DNA of 64,000 bases, taken from assembly GCF_018138715.1 (NCBI RefSeq), contig NZ_JAGSHX010000006.1, positions 5,332,001 to 5,396,000 on the forward strand, read 5' to 3'. The notes beneath the pieces are model-generated. The model worked only from the letters and a program-made list of their open reading frames with translations, ran no database searches and was not told where the DNA came from. Shown here in pieces: positions 19,953 to 28,649 of the stretch (positions are counted from its first letter, which is position 1; each line of letters opens with the position of its first letter). A program made the position numbers and the translations under genes. Origin of the DNA: Streptomyces asiaticus. Its GTDB lineage: Bacteria; Actinomycetota; Actinomycetes; Streptomycetales; Streptomycetaceae.

Positions 19953-20992
19953 CGGAGGACAAGGCCAATAAGGCGCCCACGATCATCGACATCGCGCGGG
20001 AAGCGGGGGTTTCGAAGTCCGCGGTCTCCCGGGCCCTGCTGGGGCAGGGACGCATCAGCGAGGAGGCCCGCTCGCGCATCCTCGACGTCGCTCAGCGGCT
20101 CGGCTATGTCAAGAACGCCATGGCGCAGGGGCTGGTCGCCCAGCGGACGCACACCCTGGGGGTGCTCGTCCGTGACGCCGTCCGCCCCTTCTACGGGCAT
20201 CTCCACGCGGCGCTCCAGGGGCGCGCCATCGAAGGCGGCTACCGGGTCGTCACCGCGACCGGTGTACGGGACTTCGCCCTCGCCGAGGAGCGCCGTGCCC
20301 TCCAGACGCTCCTCTCCCTCAGGGTCGAGGGGCTGGTGGTGTGCAGCGGTCTGCTTCCGGCCCGGGATATCGCCCCCTTCGTCGAACGGGTGCCGACGGT
20401 CGTCGCCGGACGGCCGGAGCCGCATCCGGCGATCAACAGCGTCTACTGCGACGAGGAGGACGGCGCGCAGCAGCTCGTGGACCACCTGGTGTCCCTCGGG
20501 CACCGCCGGGTGGCCGTGCTGCTGGTGCCGGAGGCGCTGTCGATCACGCAGTACGCCCGTACCGCCGCGATGGTGAGCGGCCTGCGGGAACGCGGCGTGG
20601 ATACCGTCGTCACCGAACTGACCGACGGCCCGGAAGCCCCCGTCGAGGCGGTGCCCGCACTGCTCGAGGACCGCGAGATCACAGCGATCATGTGCCCCCA
20701 GGACGACGTCATGGTCAGTGTCCTGGAACGACTCCGTCGAGCCGGAGTACGGGTGCCCGACGACATGTCGGTCACCGGCTTTGACGGCATCGGGCCGCTC
20801 ACCACCCCGCTCCTCGGACTGACCACGCTGCGCCAGCCGTTGGACGAGGTCGGCCGACGCGCCATCGACCTGCTGCTGGAGCTCCGTGAGGACCGCTCCA
20901 TGCCCACCCGCCACATCGCCCTGCGCGGGGCGCTGGTGGCCGGGACCACCACCGCCCCACCCCCACCCCCGCCCCACCCCGCGCGGCGCTGA
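19949..20992 (+). CDS. LacI/GalR-family transcriptional repressor
   Basis: 347-residue regulator. N-terminal helix-turn-helix and hinge (IIDIAREAGVSKSAVSRALL, then LDVAQRLGYVKNAMAQGL) followed by a periplasmic-binding-protein-like effector domain (GVLVRDAVRPFYGHLHAAL ... DDMSVTGFDGIGPL). Translationally coupled to the HAD gene. It most probably binds the paired 17-bp GGAACGTTCC operators at 19183 and 21864 and is released by a sugar-like ligand. The C-terminus ends in a Pro-rich tail. Confidence 0.92.
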   Translation: MTEDKANKAPTIIDIAREAGVSKSAVSRALLGQGRISEEARSRILDVAQRLGYVKNAMAQGLVAQRTHTLGVLVRDAVRPFYGHLHAALQGRAIEGGYRVVTATGVRDFALAEERRALQTLLSLRVEGLVVCSGLLPARDIAPFVERVPTVVAGRPEPHPAINSVYCDEEDGAQQLVDHLVSLGHRRVAVLLVPEALSITQYARTAAMVSGLRERGVDTVVTELTDGPEAPVEAVPALLEDREITAIMCPQDDVMVSVLERLRRAGVRVPDDMSVTGFDGIGPLTTPLLGLTTLRQPLDEVGRRAIDLLLELREDRSMPTRHIALRGALVAGTTTAPPPPPPHPARR

Positions 20993-21049
20993 ATCCGGGG
21001 GTCCGCCCGCCGGAGCCCGGAGTCGCGCCGCTGACGTACCGGAGAAACC

Positions 21050-21709
21050 ATGTCCGCGCCCTCGGCCGCCTCGTCCTTCCGCTACGGCGTCTTCCTCCGC
21101 CCCGACCCCGGCACCTGTGCCCTGCTGACCGATCTCCATCTGCTGCTCAGGCAGCAGTACGGGCTGGTCTCCTGCGCCGCCTACCCGCCCCATGCCACCC
21201 TCGCGGGCAATGTGCCCACCGACGCGCCCGAGGACGAGCTGACCGGCCGGATCGGTACGGCACTGGCGGGAACCGCCGCCTTCACCGCGTACAACTTGGG
21301 CATCGAGAAGGGCGGAGGGGGCATCGGGTTCAATCTCCACGACCTGCCCGATGGCTCCCCGAACCCCGGGATCACCAACCTGCTCGACACGGTGCGCCGG
21401 GCGATGGCGCCCGTGGCCGAGCCAATGGACCACTACCGCGCCAACCCGCTGGACCCCGGCCGCTTCCGCGCGCATCTGTCGATCGCCTCCCATGAGCTGC
21501 TGCTGCGCCCCGAACTCCGGCCGGAAATCGCCGATTTCGTCGAGGGCCTGGGATGGGAGCCGCCGCGGAGCTTCACGGCCGACACGGTCTCGCTGTACCG
21601 CTTCCGGAGCCCGGACTGGCATGCGCAGTGGTGGCGGAGTATGACCTGGGACCACGTCCGCAGCTGGCGCCTGGAGCCGGCCGTGGCGGCGGCCCTCGAT
21701 GCCGCGTGA
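21050..21709 (+). CDS. 2H phosphoesterase (2'-5' RNA ligase/cyclic phosphodiesterase-like), paralogue 1
   Basis: 219-residue member of the 2H phosphoesterase superfamily. Two HxT/S motifs are present: PPHATLAGNV in the N-terminal lobe and RAHLSIASHEL in the C-terminal lobe, the His pair that opens 2',3'- or 1,2-cyclic phosphates. A close paralogue (RYGVFLRPDP start, same motifs) lies at 25098, at the other end of the ABC transporter cassette. Context suggests a small-molecule cyclic or diester phosphate rather than RNA, but this is inference. Confidence 0.8.
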   Translation: MSAPSAASSFRYGVFLRPDPGTCALLTDLHLLLRQQYGLVSCAAYPPHATLAGNVPTDAPEDELTGRIGTALAGTAAFTAYNLGIEKGGGGIGFNLHDLPDGSPNPGITNLLDTVRRAMAPVAEPMDHYRANPLDPGRFRAHLSIASHELLLRPELRPEIADFVEGLGWEPPRSFTADTVSLYRFRSPDWHAQWWRSMTWDHVRSWRLEPAVAAALDAA

Positions 21710-21859
21710 CGTCCCCACGCCGGGGGTGTTGTGTCCCTGAGGAGTCGCTCCGGAGGCGGCAGGACCGCGCCCGAGGGCGCTGGTCGTCGCTGAGGACGTT
21801 CGTCGGGCCGTAACCTTTCGGCCGCCCCCAAGACGTTGGTGCCGCATAGCTTTTCAGCC

Positions 21860-22768
21860 ATGTGCGGGAACGTTCCACCACTGAAGCGCGCGGGCCCTCG
21901 GCGCCCCCGGCTCGGCCCCTGGCTGACCGTGCCGACCCTGCTGTTGATCGCTGTCTTCCTCTACTGGCCCCTGGGGCGCGGCATTTGGCTGAGCACCCGG
22001 GGGACGGATCTGCTCGGTAATCCGACCCGTTCGGTCGGGTTCGACAACTACACCCAGCTGCTGACCGATCCGTCGAGCCGCCGCGTGCTGCTCACGACGC
22101 TCATCCTTACGGTCGCCAGCGTGGCCATGGCCACGGCGGGGGCGCTGGCGGCAGTGCTGCCGTTGCGCCGCCGCCTCGTCGGACGCCGCCTCTTCCAGCT
22201 CGTCTTCTCCCTCCCCTTCGCCTACTCCGCCGCCTCGGCCTCGGCCTGCTTCGCCGGGTTGTTCGCCCCGTCGGTCGGCACGCTCAACCACGTGCTGGCG
22301 AAGCTGGGGTACGAGGGTCCGCCGTGGTTGCAGTCCCCGGGGTGGGCGATGCTGTGCGTGGCCCTGGCGACCGCCTGGTACGAGTTCGGGTTCGCCGTCC
22401 TCGTACTGACCGCCGCTGTCCGGAATCTGCCCTCGGAGGTGCTGGAGGCCGCGGAACTGGACGGGGCGAGCGGTCTGCGTCTGGTGCGCGGCGTGATCGT
22501 GCCGTTGATCTCGCCCAGTCTGTTCTTCCTCGCCGTCACCCAGACGATCAGCGGACTCCAGATCTTCACGCAGGTCCAGGTGCTCACCCGGGGCGGCCCC
22601 TCCGACGCGACGACCACCCTGGTGGTGGAGTTGTATCAGCGAGCCTTCGGTGGCGGGGTGCCCGACTACGGCCGGGCCTCGGCCATCGCGGTCGTACTGC
22701 TGGCGCTCGTCCTGCTCGTCACCGCCGTGCAGTTCCTCGTCCTCAACCGCCGGGTGACCACCTCATGA
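21860..22768 (+). CDS. Carbohydrate ABC importer permease 1 (MalF/UgpA type)
   Basis: 302-residue inner-membrane permease with six predicted helices, starting PWLTVPTLLLIAVFLYWPLG. The EAA coupling loop is seen as EAAELDGASGLRLVRGVIVPL. The ATG at 21860 has no ribosome site; CATAGC ends 9 bases upstream, so the transcript may be leaderless, with the LacI operator (21864-21880) just downstream of the start. An upstream GTG at 21836 is possible. The stop overlaps the ATG of permease 2 (ATGA). No ATPase gene is present in the locus; Streptomyces sugar importers usually share MsiK. Confidence 0.9.
   Translation: MCGNVPPLKRAGPRRPRLGPWLTVPTLLLIAVFLYWPLGRGIWLSTRGTDLLGNPTRSVGFDNYTQLLTDPSSRRVLLTTLILTVASVAMATAGALAAVLPLRRRLVGRRLFQLVFSLPFAYSAASASACFAGLFAPSVGTLNHVLAKLGYEGPPWLQSPGWAMLCVALATAWYEFGFAVLVLTAAVRNLPSEVLEAAELDGASGLRLVRGVIVPLISPSLFFLAVTQTISGLQIFTQVQVLTRGGPSDATTTLVVELYQRAFGGGVPDYGRASAIAVVLLALVLLVTAVQFLVLNRRVTTS
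21864..21880. promoter_or_regulatory. LacI-family operator, copy B
   Basis: GCGGGAACGTTCCACCA, exact reverse complement of the site at 19183-19199. It begins one base after the proposed ATG of permease 1, consistent with repression at or just downstream of the transcription start. Confidence 0.8.
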
Positions 22769-23655
22769 CCGTCACCACGACGCCCACGCGCCCCACAGTC
22801 ACTGAGGCCACCGCGGCGGCGCGGAGGCCGCGCAGGTCACGACCTCCGCTGCGCGCACGCGACACGGTGCGCTGGCTGTGGCTCGTCGCCCTTACGGTCG
22901 TCATCGGCTTCCCGGTCTACGTCACGCTGCTGACCGGGCTGCTGCCGCCACAGGACGTGGCGCACGGAACGCTGCTGCCCACTCGGCTGACCCTGGACAA
23001 CTTCCGTGAGGCGCTGCGCAATGTGCCCTTCGGGCAGCAGTACGTCGTCAGCGTGCTCGTCACCGCCCTGCAGACGGGCGGCCAGCTGCTGACGTCCTCA
23101 CTGGCCGCGTACGCCCTGGTGTTCCCGCGCTGGAGGGGGCGCGCGGTGGCGTTCGCCGTGATCGTCGCCACCCTGGCGATCCCCGGTGAAAGCCTGGTCA
23201 TCCCGAACTACGAGCTCGTCACCGGCCTCGGGCTGCGCGACTCCCTCCTCGGGATCACCTTGCCGTTCCTCGCCGCCGGCTACCCGGTCTTCCTGCTGCG
23301 GCAGGCGTTCCTCACCCTCCCCCGGGAGGTGTGGGAGGCGGCGCGGCTGGACGGCTGCGGCGATCTGCGCTGCCTCTTCCTCGTCGTGCTCCCGATGGCC
23401 AGGCCGCAGGTGACCGCGGCCACCCTGTGGAGCGCGCTGGCCGCCTGGAACGGCTACTTCTGGCCGCTGCTCATCACCGACTCCCCGGACCGGCGCACCG
23501 TCCAGGTGGGCATCTCCCAGCTGGTCAACGCCGAGTCGACCAGCCCCGGCGTGATCTACGCCGGTACCACCCTCGTCCTGCTTCCCACCCTCCTGCTCGT
23601 CATCGTGGGCCAGCGCTTTCTGCTCCGCGGCCTCGCCCGCACCTCCCCGCGCTGA
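22765..23655 (+). CDS. Carbohydrate ABC importer permease 2 (MalG/UgpE type)
   Basis: 296-residue membrane permease partner. After a basic Pro/Arg-rich N-terminus the helices begin at WLWLVALTVVIGFPVYVTLL; the EAA loop is EAARLDGCGDLRCLFLVVLP. Start ATG overlaps the permease 1 stop by 4 bp, so the two should be made in equal amounts. It faces the periplasm-side binding protein encoded next. Confidence 0.92.
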   Translation: MTVTTTPTRPTVTEATAAARRPRRSRPPLRARDTVRWLWLVALTVVIGFPVYVTLLTGLLPPQDVAHGTLLPTRLTLDNFREALRNVPFGQQYVVSVLVTALQTGGQLLTSSLAAYALVFPRWRGRAVAFAVIVATLAIPGESLVIPNYELVTGLGLRDSLLGITLPFLAAGYPVFLLRQAFLTLPREVWEAARLDGCGDLRCLFLVVLPMARPQVTAATLWSALAAWNGYFWPLLITDSPDRRTVQVGISQLVNAESTSPGVIYAGTTLVLLPTLLLVIVGQRFLLRGLARTSPR

Positions 23656-23715
23656 CACCGCTCTCCCCGCCTTCCCGCACCCCTTCCCAAGCTCCCGTCC
23701 CGGAGGAACATCACC

Positions 23716-25098
23716 ATGCGCAGAAGCGCGTCCGCCCTCGCCGCCCTCGTGGCGCTGGCCGCCCTCAGCGGCTGCGGCGGCAACGGTAAGAACGACACCG
23801 GCGATTCCGGCCAGGCCCCCGGCCCCGAAGCCCTCAAAGCCGCCAAGGGGCCCGTCACCGTCACCCTGTGGCACGGCCTCGGCGACACCAACGCCGTGGC
23901 GCTCCAGAAGCTCGTCGGCCGGTTCAACGCCCAGCACCGCGGCAAGATCGAGGTCAAGGCCGTCTACCAGGGCCAGTACCCCGACGTGCTCGCCAAGTAC
24001 ACCGCCGCCATCCGCGACAAGAGCACCCCGAGCCTGCTGCTCTCCTACGACATCAGTACCGGCTTCCTGCACGACGCGGGCCAGACCGTGCCCGCCCAGG
24101 ACCTGGCCGAGGCCAACCCCGGCACGCTGTCCCTGGACGACATCCGGCCCGCCGCGCGCAACTACTACAGCGCCCAGGGCAAGCTGATGGCCGTCCCCTT
24201 CAACACGTCGATGCCGATGCTCTACGTCAACGACGACCTGCTGAAGAAGGCCGGGCTGCCCGCGAACACGCCCCTGAACACCCTGGACCAGGTGGTCGCC
24301 GCCGCGAAGACCGTCCACCGTAAGGTGCCGAAGGCCGGGGGCCTGGTCCAGCCCTTCGACACCTGGTGGATCGAGCAGCTGACCGCCGCCGCCGGAGTGC
24401 CCTACTGCGCTCCCGACAACGGCCGTAAGGGCGGCGCCGCGTCCAGCGTGAAGCTCACCAGCCCGCAGCAGCGCAAGGCCATCGGCGCCGTGAGCGATCT
24501 CTACACCAGCGGCGCGGGACTGGACACGGGCGAGGACGGCTCCAACGCCGTGACCGCCTTTCAGCAGGGCAAGGTCGCGATGATGTTCAACAGCAGCGGA
24601 GCCGCCGGGAAGGTCAAGGAGGGCGCCGACTTCCCCTACCGGGCCCTGCCCTATCCGCTGTCCGGTCCGGCCGCGACCTCCGGGCCCGTCGTCGGCGGCG
24701 CGGCCCTGTGGGTCAACGGCCCCGGCCACAGCGCCGCCGAGCAGGCCGCCTCCTGGCAGGTGGCCGCCTTCCTGGCCTCGCCCGCGTCCCAGGAGGAGTT
24801 CAGCCGCGCGACCGGCTACGCGCCCATCAACAAGAAGGTGGACGCGCTGCCCGGGCAGCGGAAGACCCTCGCCGCCCGGCCCGATCTCAAGGCCGTGATC
24901 GACCAGTTCAACAAGACGCCTGCCACCACGGCCGCGGCGGGATGCCTCACCGGCGCGATGCCCGCCGTGCGCGCCGATGTGCTCGGTCCGATCCAGTCCG
25001 CCTTCGCGGGCAAGACGCCGCTGGACACCGCGCTGAGGAACGCCGAATCCGCCGCCAACCGCGACATCGATCGCTACCGGGAACAGGCAGGTCAGTGA
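23716..25098 (+). CDS. Extracellular solute-binding lipoprotein (family 1, UgpB/MalE type)
   Basis: 460-residue substrate-binding component. Signal peptide with lipobox LSGC (LAALSGCGGNG), then the family-1 fold: VTVTLWHGLGDTNAVAL, FNAQHRGKIEVKAVYQGQYP, PFNTSMPMLYVNDDLLKKAG. The WHGLG and PFNTSMPMLYVN segments resemble glycerol-3-phosphate/oligosaccharide binders of the UgpB type, which fits a phosphorylated ligand. A GGAGGAACATCACC ribosome site precedes ATG 23716. Its stop overlaps the downstream 2H phosphoesterase start (TGATG). Confidence 0.92.
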   Translation: MRRSASALAALVALAALSGCGGNGKNDTGDSGQAPGPEALKAAKGPVTVTLWHGLGDTNAVALQKLVGRFNAQHRGKIEVKAVYQGQYPDVLAKYTAAIRDKSTPSLLLSYDISTGFLHDAGQTVPAQDLAEANPGTLSLDDIRPAARNYYSAQGKLMAVPFNTSMPMLYVNDDLLKKAGLPANTPLNTLDQVVAAAKTVHRKVPKAGGLVQPFDTWWIEQLTAAAGVPYCAPDNGRKGGAASSVKLTSPQQRKAIGAVSDLYTSGAGLDTGEDGSNAVTAFQQGKVAMMFNSSGAAGKVKEGADFPYRALPYPLSGPAATSGPVVGGAALWVNGPGHSAAEQAASWQVAAFLASPASQEEFSRATGYAPINKKVDALPGQRKTLAARPDLKAVIDQFNKTPATTAAAGCLTGAMPAVRADVLGPIQSAFAGKTPLDTALRNAESAANRDIDRYREQAGQ

Positions 25099-25733
25099 TG
25101 CGAGACAACCCCCATCGCTACGGAGTCTTCCTCCGCCCCGACCCGCACACCTGCGCGGTGCTCGCCCGGCTGCACCTGCTCATGAAGCAGCAGTACGGCC
25201 TGGTCTCGTGCGCGGCGTTCCCGCCCCACGCGACCCTCGCGGGCAATGTGCACGCCACGGTCGCCGAGGAGGAGCTGATCGCGGTGCTGGACCCGCTGCT
25301 CTCCGAGGCCACGTCGTTCACCACGTACAACTCCGGGATCGACCGGCACGGCAAGGGGTTCGCGTACAACGTGCACCATCTGCCGGACGGGACGCCCAAC
25401 CCCGAGATGGTCGACCTGGCGGTCTCGGTGAACGCCGCGCTGGTGCCGGTGTCGTCCATCCAGCCGGACTTTCTCTTCAAACCCTTCGACCCGGCGGAAT
25501 TCCGGGCGCATCTGTCCGTGGCCTCCCATGAGCTGACCCTGCGGCCCGACCTCTACGAGGAGATCGGGGAGTTCCTGGACACCCTGGCCGCCGACCCGCC
25601 CAAGCGGTTCACCGCCGAGACCATCTCGCTGTTCCGCTTCCACAGCGGCGACTGGAACGCGCGGTGGTGGCGGGACATGACCTGGGTGCACGTCCGCAGC
25701 TGGCGGCTCCAGGGCGCCGGGGCGACCGTGTGA
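25098..25733 (+). CDS. 2H phosphoesterase, paralogue 2
   Basis: 211-residue protein strongly similar to that at 21050. Shared are YGVFLRPDPHTCAVLARLHL, QQYGLVSCAAFPPHATLAGN with the first HxT, EFRAHLSVASHELTLRPDL with the second HxS, and the tail ARWWRDMTWVHVRSWRL. It is translationally coupled to the binding-protein gene, tying the esterase to the transport function. The duplicate probably arose by local duplication; the two may act on different stereoisomers or form a heteromer. Confidence 0.83.
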   Translation: MRDNPHRYGVFLRPDPHTCAVLARLHLLMKQQYGLVSCAAFPPHATLAGNVHATVAEEELIAVLDPLLSEATSFTTYNSGIDRHGKGFAYNVHHLPDGTPNPEMVDLAVSVNAALVPVSSIQPDFLFKPFDPAEFRAHLSVASHELTLRPDLYEEIGEFLDTLAADPPKRFTAETISLFRFHSGDWNARWWRDMTWVHVRSWRLQGAGATV

Positions 25734-25814
25734 GGGCCGCGGGAGCGGCCCGGTGATGGCGAGAGGCTGCCATGACGGGCTGAGCGGCCTTACGCGGCCA
25801 TGACCCGCTGAGCC

Positions 25815-26870
25815 TTACGCGCGGGCGTCGGCGCCGGGAGCCGTACCGGCCTCGGCGCCCGCGCGGAAGGTGCGGCGGTAGGCGGTGGGGGAGACACCCA
25901 CGGCCGTCTGAAAGTGCTGGCGCAGGGACGCGGGGGAGCCGAAACCGGCCTCGTGCGTCACCTGGTCCACCGACAGATCGGTGCCCTCCAGGAGGTGACG
26001 GGCCCGCTCCACCCGCTGCTGGGTCAGCCACTGGCCCGGGCTGACGCCGACCTCCTCGCGGAAGCGGCGGGTGAACGTCCGTACGCTCATCGACTCCTGG
26101 GCGGCCAGTTCCCGCAGCGAGATGGGCCGGTCCAGCCGGCCGAGCGCCCAGGCCCGGGCCGCCGTCGTGGTGGCCTGCTGGGGCTCGGGCAGCGGACGCG
26201 GGATGTACTGGGCCTGGCCGCCGTCGCGGTGGGGCGGCACCAGGCTGCGCCGGGCCACGTCGTTGGCCACGGCCGTGCCGTGATCACGCCGCACCAGATG
26301 GAGACACAGGTCGATCCCCGAGGCGACACCGGCCGAGGTGAGCACATCGCCGTCGTCCACGAACAGCACATTCGGATCGACCTTGACGGTCGGGAAGAGG
26401 CGCTGGAAGTGGTCGACGCTGGACCAATGGGTGGTGGCCGGGCGGCCGTCGAGAAGCCCGGCGGCAGCCAGCACGAACGAACCGGTGCAGATGGACACCC
26501 AGCGCACGCCCGGCCGGGCATGGGCCAGCGCGGTGCCGAGCGGCTCGGTCATCCGGCCCTCCTCGTGGACCGGGCCGAGTTCGTACGAGGCGGGCACCAC
26601 GATGGTGTCGGCCCCGGCGAGGGCCTCCGGGCCGAGCTCCACGGCGATCGGGAAGTCGGCGTCCGTGGGCACCAGACCGGGCTCGGGTGTGCAGGTGACC
26701 ACCTCGTACAGCCGCCGGCGGTCGGCGGAGCGGGCCTTGCCGAAGATCCGGTACGGAATGCCGAGTTCGAAGGGGATCACGCCAGGGAGGGCGAGGACGA
26801 CGACACGATGGCGCGCGTCAGCGGCCTCGGGTGGGGAAGGGGGCAGGGGTTGGGGCTGGGGTGGGGACAC
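25815..26870 (-). CDS. GlxA-type transcriptional regulator (DJ-1/PfpI domain plus AraC HTH)
   Basis: 351-residue two-domain regulator. The N-terminal DJ-1/PfpI fold (VVVLALPGVIPFELGIPYRI, and VSICTGSFVLAAAGLL with the elbow Cys) is followed by an AraC-type double helix-turn-helix (RFREEVGVSPGQWLTQQRVE, then VTHEAGFGSPASLRQHF). Start GTG 26870 (VSPPQPQPL) is chosen for its GGGAGGCCGGAA site; the longer frame to 26981 would overlap the divergent MFS gene. It probably controls the divergent transporter. Confidence 0.85.
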   Translation of the reverse strand: MSPPQPQPLPPSPPEAADARHRVVVLALPGVIPFELGIPYRIFGKARSADRRRLYEVVTCTPEPGLVPTDADFPIAVELGPEALAGADTIVVPASYELGPVHEEGRMTEPLGTALAHARPGVRWVSICTGSFVLAAAGLLDGRPATTHWSSVDHFQRLFPTVKVDPNVLFVDDGDVLTSAGVASGIDLCLHLVRRDHGTAVANDVARRSLVPPHRDGGQAQYIPRPLPEPQQATTTAARAWALGRLDRPISLRELAAQESMSVRTFTRRFREEVGVSPGQWLTQQRVERARHLLEGTDLSVDQVTHEAGFGSPASLRQHFQTAVGVSPTAYRRTFRAGAEAGTAPGADARA

Positions 26871-26962
26871 TTCCGGCCTCCCGTCGTTCGGATACGGCCC
26901 CGAGGCGGATACGGCCCTGAGTCGGACACGGCCCCAAAAAGGGCGTGGCCCGATCCTAGCGA

Positions 26963-28360
26963 ATGCTGTCCCTCGAGCCACTCGTCCGTACCGACCCGCT
27001 GCCCGATGCTGGTCCGGTGACGCAGACGACCGAGCTCTCCGAACCCCCCGAACAGGACGAACAGCCGGAACAGCCCGCCCGGCCCGCGCGGCGGGCCCTC
27101 CTACGCCTGCCGCACCGCGCCTGGACGGTCGCCGCCATCGCCTTTGTGACGATCATCGGCGCGGCCGGATTCGCCTCCCTGCCCGGTCTGCTCATCGATC
27201 CGCTCCATGAGGAGTTCGGCTGGTCGCGCGGCACGATCGGGTTCGCGGTCTCCGTCAACCTCGCCCTCTATGGGCTCACCGCGCCCTTCGCCGCCGCCCT
27301 GATGGACCGCTTCGGCATCCGTAAGGTCGTCGCGGCCGCGCTCGTCGTCATCGCGGCCGGTGGCGGCCTTACGGTCTTCATGAGCGAGCCCTGGCAGCTC
27401 ATCCTGTGCTGGGGTGTGCTGGTCGGCCTCGGCAGCGGCTCCATGGCGCTGGCCTTCGCCGCGACCGTGACCAACCGGTGGTTCGTGGCCCGGCGCGGGC
27501 TGGTCACCGGCATCCTTACGGCGGGCGGGGCCTCCGGGCAGCTGATCTTTCTCCCGCTGCTCTCCTGGATCGTCGAATGGCACACATGGCGGCCCGCCGC
27601 GATCACCGTCTCGGTCGCCGCGCTGGCGATCGTCCCCCTCGTCTGGCTGCTGCTGCGCGACTACCCCTCGGACGTGGGCCTCGCCGCGTACGGCGCCGAC
27701 GGGCCGCCCGCCCCGCGGCCCGCGCCCCGGCGCGGCGCGGCCCGGCGGGCCGTCAAGGCCCTCGCCTCGGCCTCGCGCACCGGCTCCTTCTGGCTGCTCG
27801 CGGGTGCCTTCGCGATCTGCGGCGCCTCCACGAACGGCCTCGTCAAGACCCACTTCGTGCCCGCCGCGCATGACCACGGCATGCCGGTGACGGCCGCCGC
27901 GAGCCTGCTCGCCGTCATCGGCGTCTTCGACATCGTGGGGACGGTGGCCTCCGGCTGGTTCACCGACCGCTTCGACGCGCGACGGCTGCTGGCCGTGTAC
28001 TACGCGCTGCGCGGGCTCTCCCTGATGTTCCTGCCGATCCTGCTCGACGACGCGGTCCATCCGCCGATGCTCTTCTTCATCGTCTTCTACGGTCTCGACT
28101 GGGTTGCCACCGTGCCGCCGACGATGGCGCTGTGCCGGGAGCAGTACGGGGAGGACAGCGCGATCGTCTTCGGCTGGGTGCTCGCCTCCCACCAGGTGGG
28201 GGCCGGGGTCGTGGCCTTCGTGGGCGGCGCGGCGCGGGACGCCTTCGGCTCGTACGACCTGGTTTGGTACGGCGCGGGGGCGCTGTGCGCGATCGCCGCG
28301 CTGATGTCGCTGGTCATCCAGCGCGTGCCGGGCGCGAAGGCCGCGTCGGCGACGGTCTAG
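26963..28360 (+). CDS. MFS transporter
   Basis: 465-residue major facilitator with about 12 hydrophobic helices. The loop 2-3 signature is visible as ALMDRFGIRKVVAAAL and a second copy after the midpoint as GWFTDRFDARRLLAVYY. A Glu/Pro/Gln-rich cytosolic N-terminus of about 45 residues precedes helix 1. Fold most like the monocarboxylate/oxalate-formate group, which would suit uptake of an acid substrate. Start: ATG 26963 or GTG 27017 (VTQTTELSEPPE); neither has a strong ribosome site. Divergent from the GlxA-type regulator. Confidence 0.87.
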   Translation: MLSLEPLVRTDPLPDAGPVTQTTELSEPPEQDEQPEQPARPARRALLRLPHRAWTVAAIAFVTIIGAAGFASLPGLLIDPLHEEFGWSRGTIGFAVSVNLALYGLTAPFAAALMDRFGIRKVVAAALVVIAAGGGLTVFMSEPWQLILCWGVLVGLGSGSMALAFAATVTNRWFVARRGLVTGILTAGGASGQLIFLPLLSWIVEWHTWRPAAITVSVAALAIVPLVWLLLRDYPSDVGLAAYGADGPPAPRPAPRRGAARRAVKALASASRTGSFWLLAGAFAICGASTNGLVKTHFVPAAHDHGMPVTAAASLLAVIGVFDIVGTVASGWFTDRFDARRLLAVYYALRGLSLMFLPILLDDAVHPPMLFFIVFYGLDWVATVPPTMALCREQYGEDSAIVFGWVLASHQVGAGVVAFVGGAARDAFGSYDLVWYGAGALCAIAALMSLVIQRVPGAKAASATV

Positions 28361-28399
28361 CGGGGGCGGCGGGGCGTGCCGCCTGCGGCGGGTTGTTCC

Positions 28400-28535
28400 C
28401 CTCCCCGGCCCTTCCCGAAACTGGGGCTCCGCCCCGGGCTCCGGGGGCCGAAGCCCTGCCACGCGGCGGAGCCGCATATTGGTGCTGCGGGGCGGGGCGG
28501 GGAAAGCATGATATGCGGCTCCGCCGCGTGGGCCG
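28400..28535. repeat. Dispersed intergenic GC-rich element, copy 2 (inverted arrangement)
   Basis: Carries CACGCGGCGGAGCCGCATAT and, about 35 bp later, its near-inverse ATATGCGGCTCCGCCGCGTG, plus CTCCGCCCCGGG words. It lies between convergent genes and could form a long hairpin serving both as terminator. Confidence 0.6.
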
Positions 28536-28649
28536 CCGGACGCTCCGTGAGATCGCGCGCGGTCGCGGAGAGTGGCCGTGAGGGCGTACGGATGCGGGCC
28601 GCGCGGGCATGCGGATGCGGGCCGCGAAGGCTTGCGCAAACGGGCGGCC

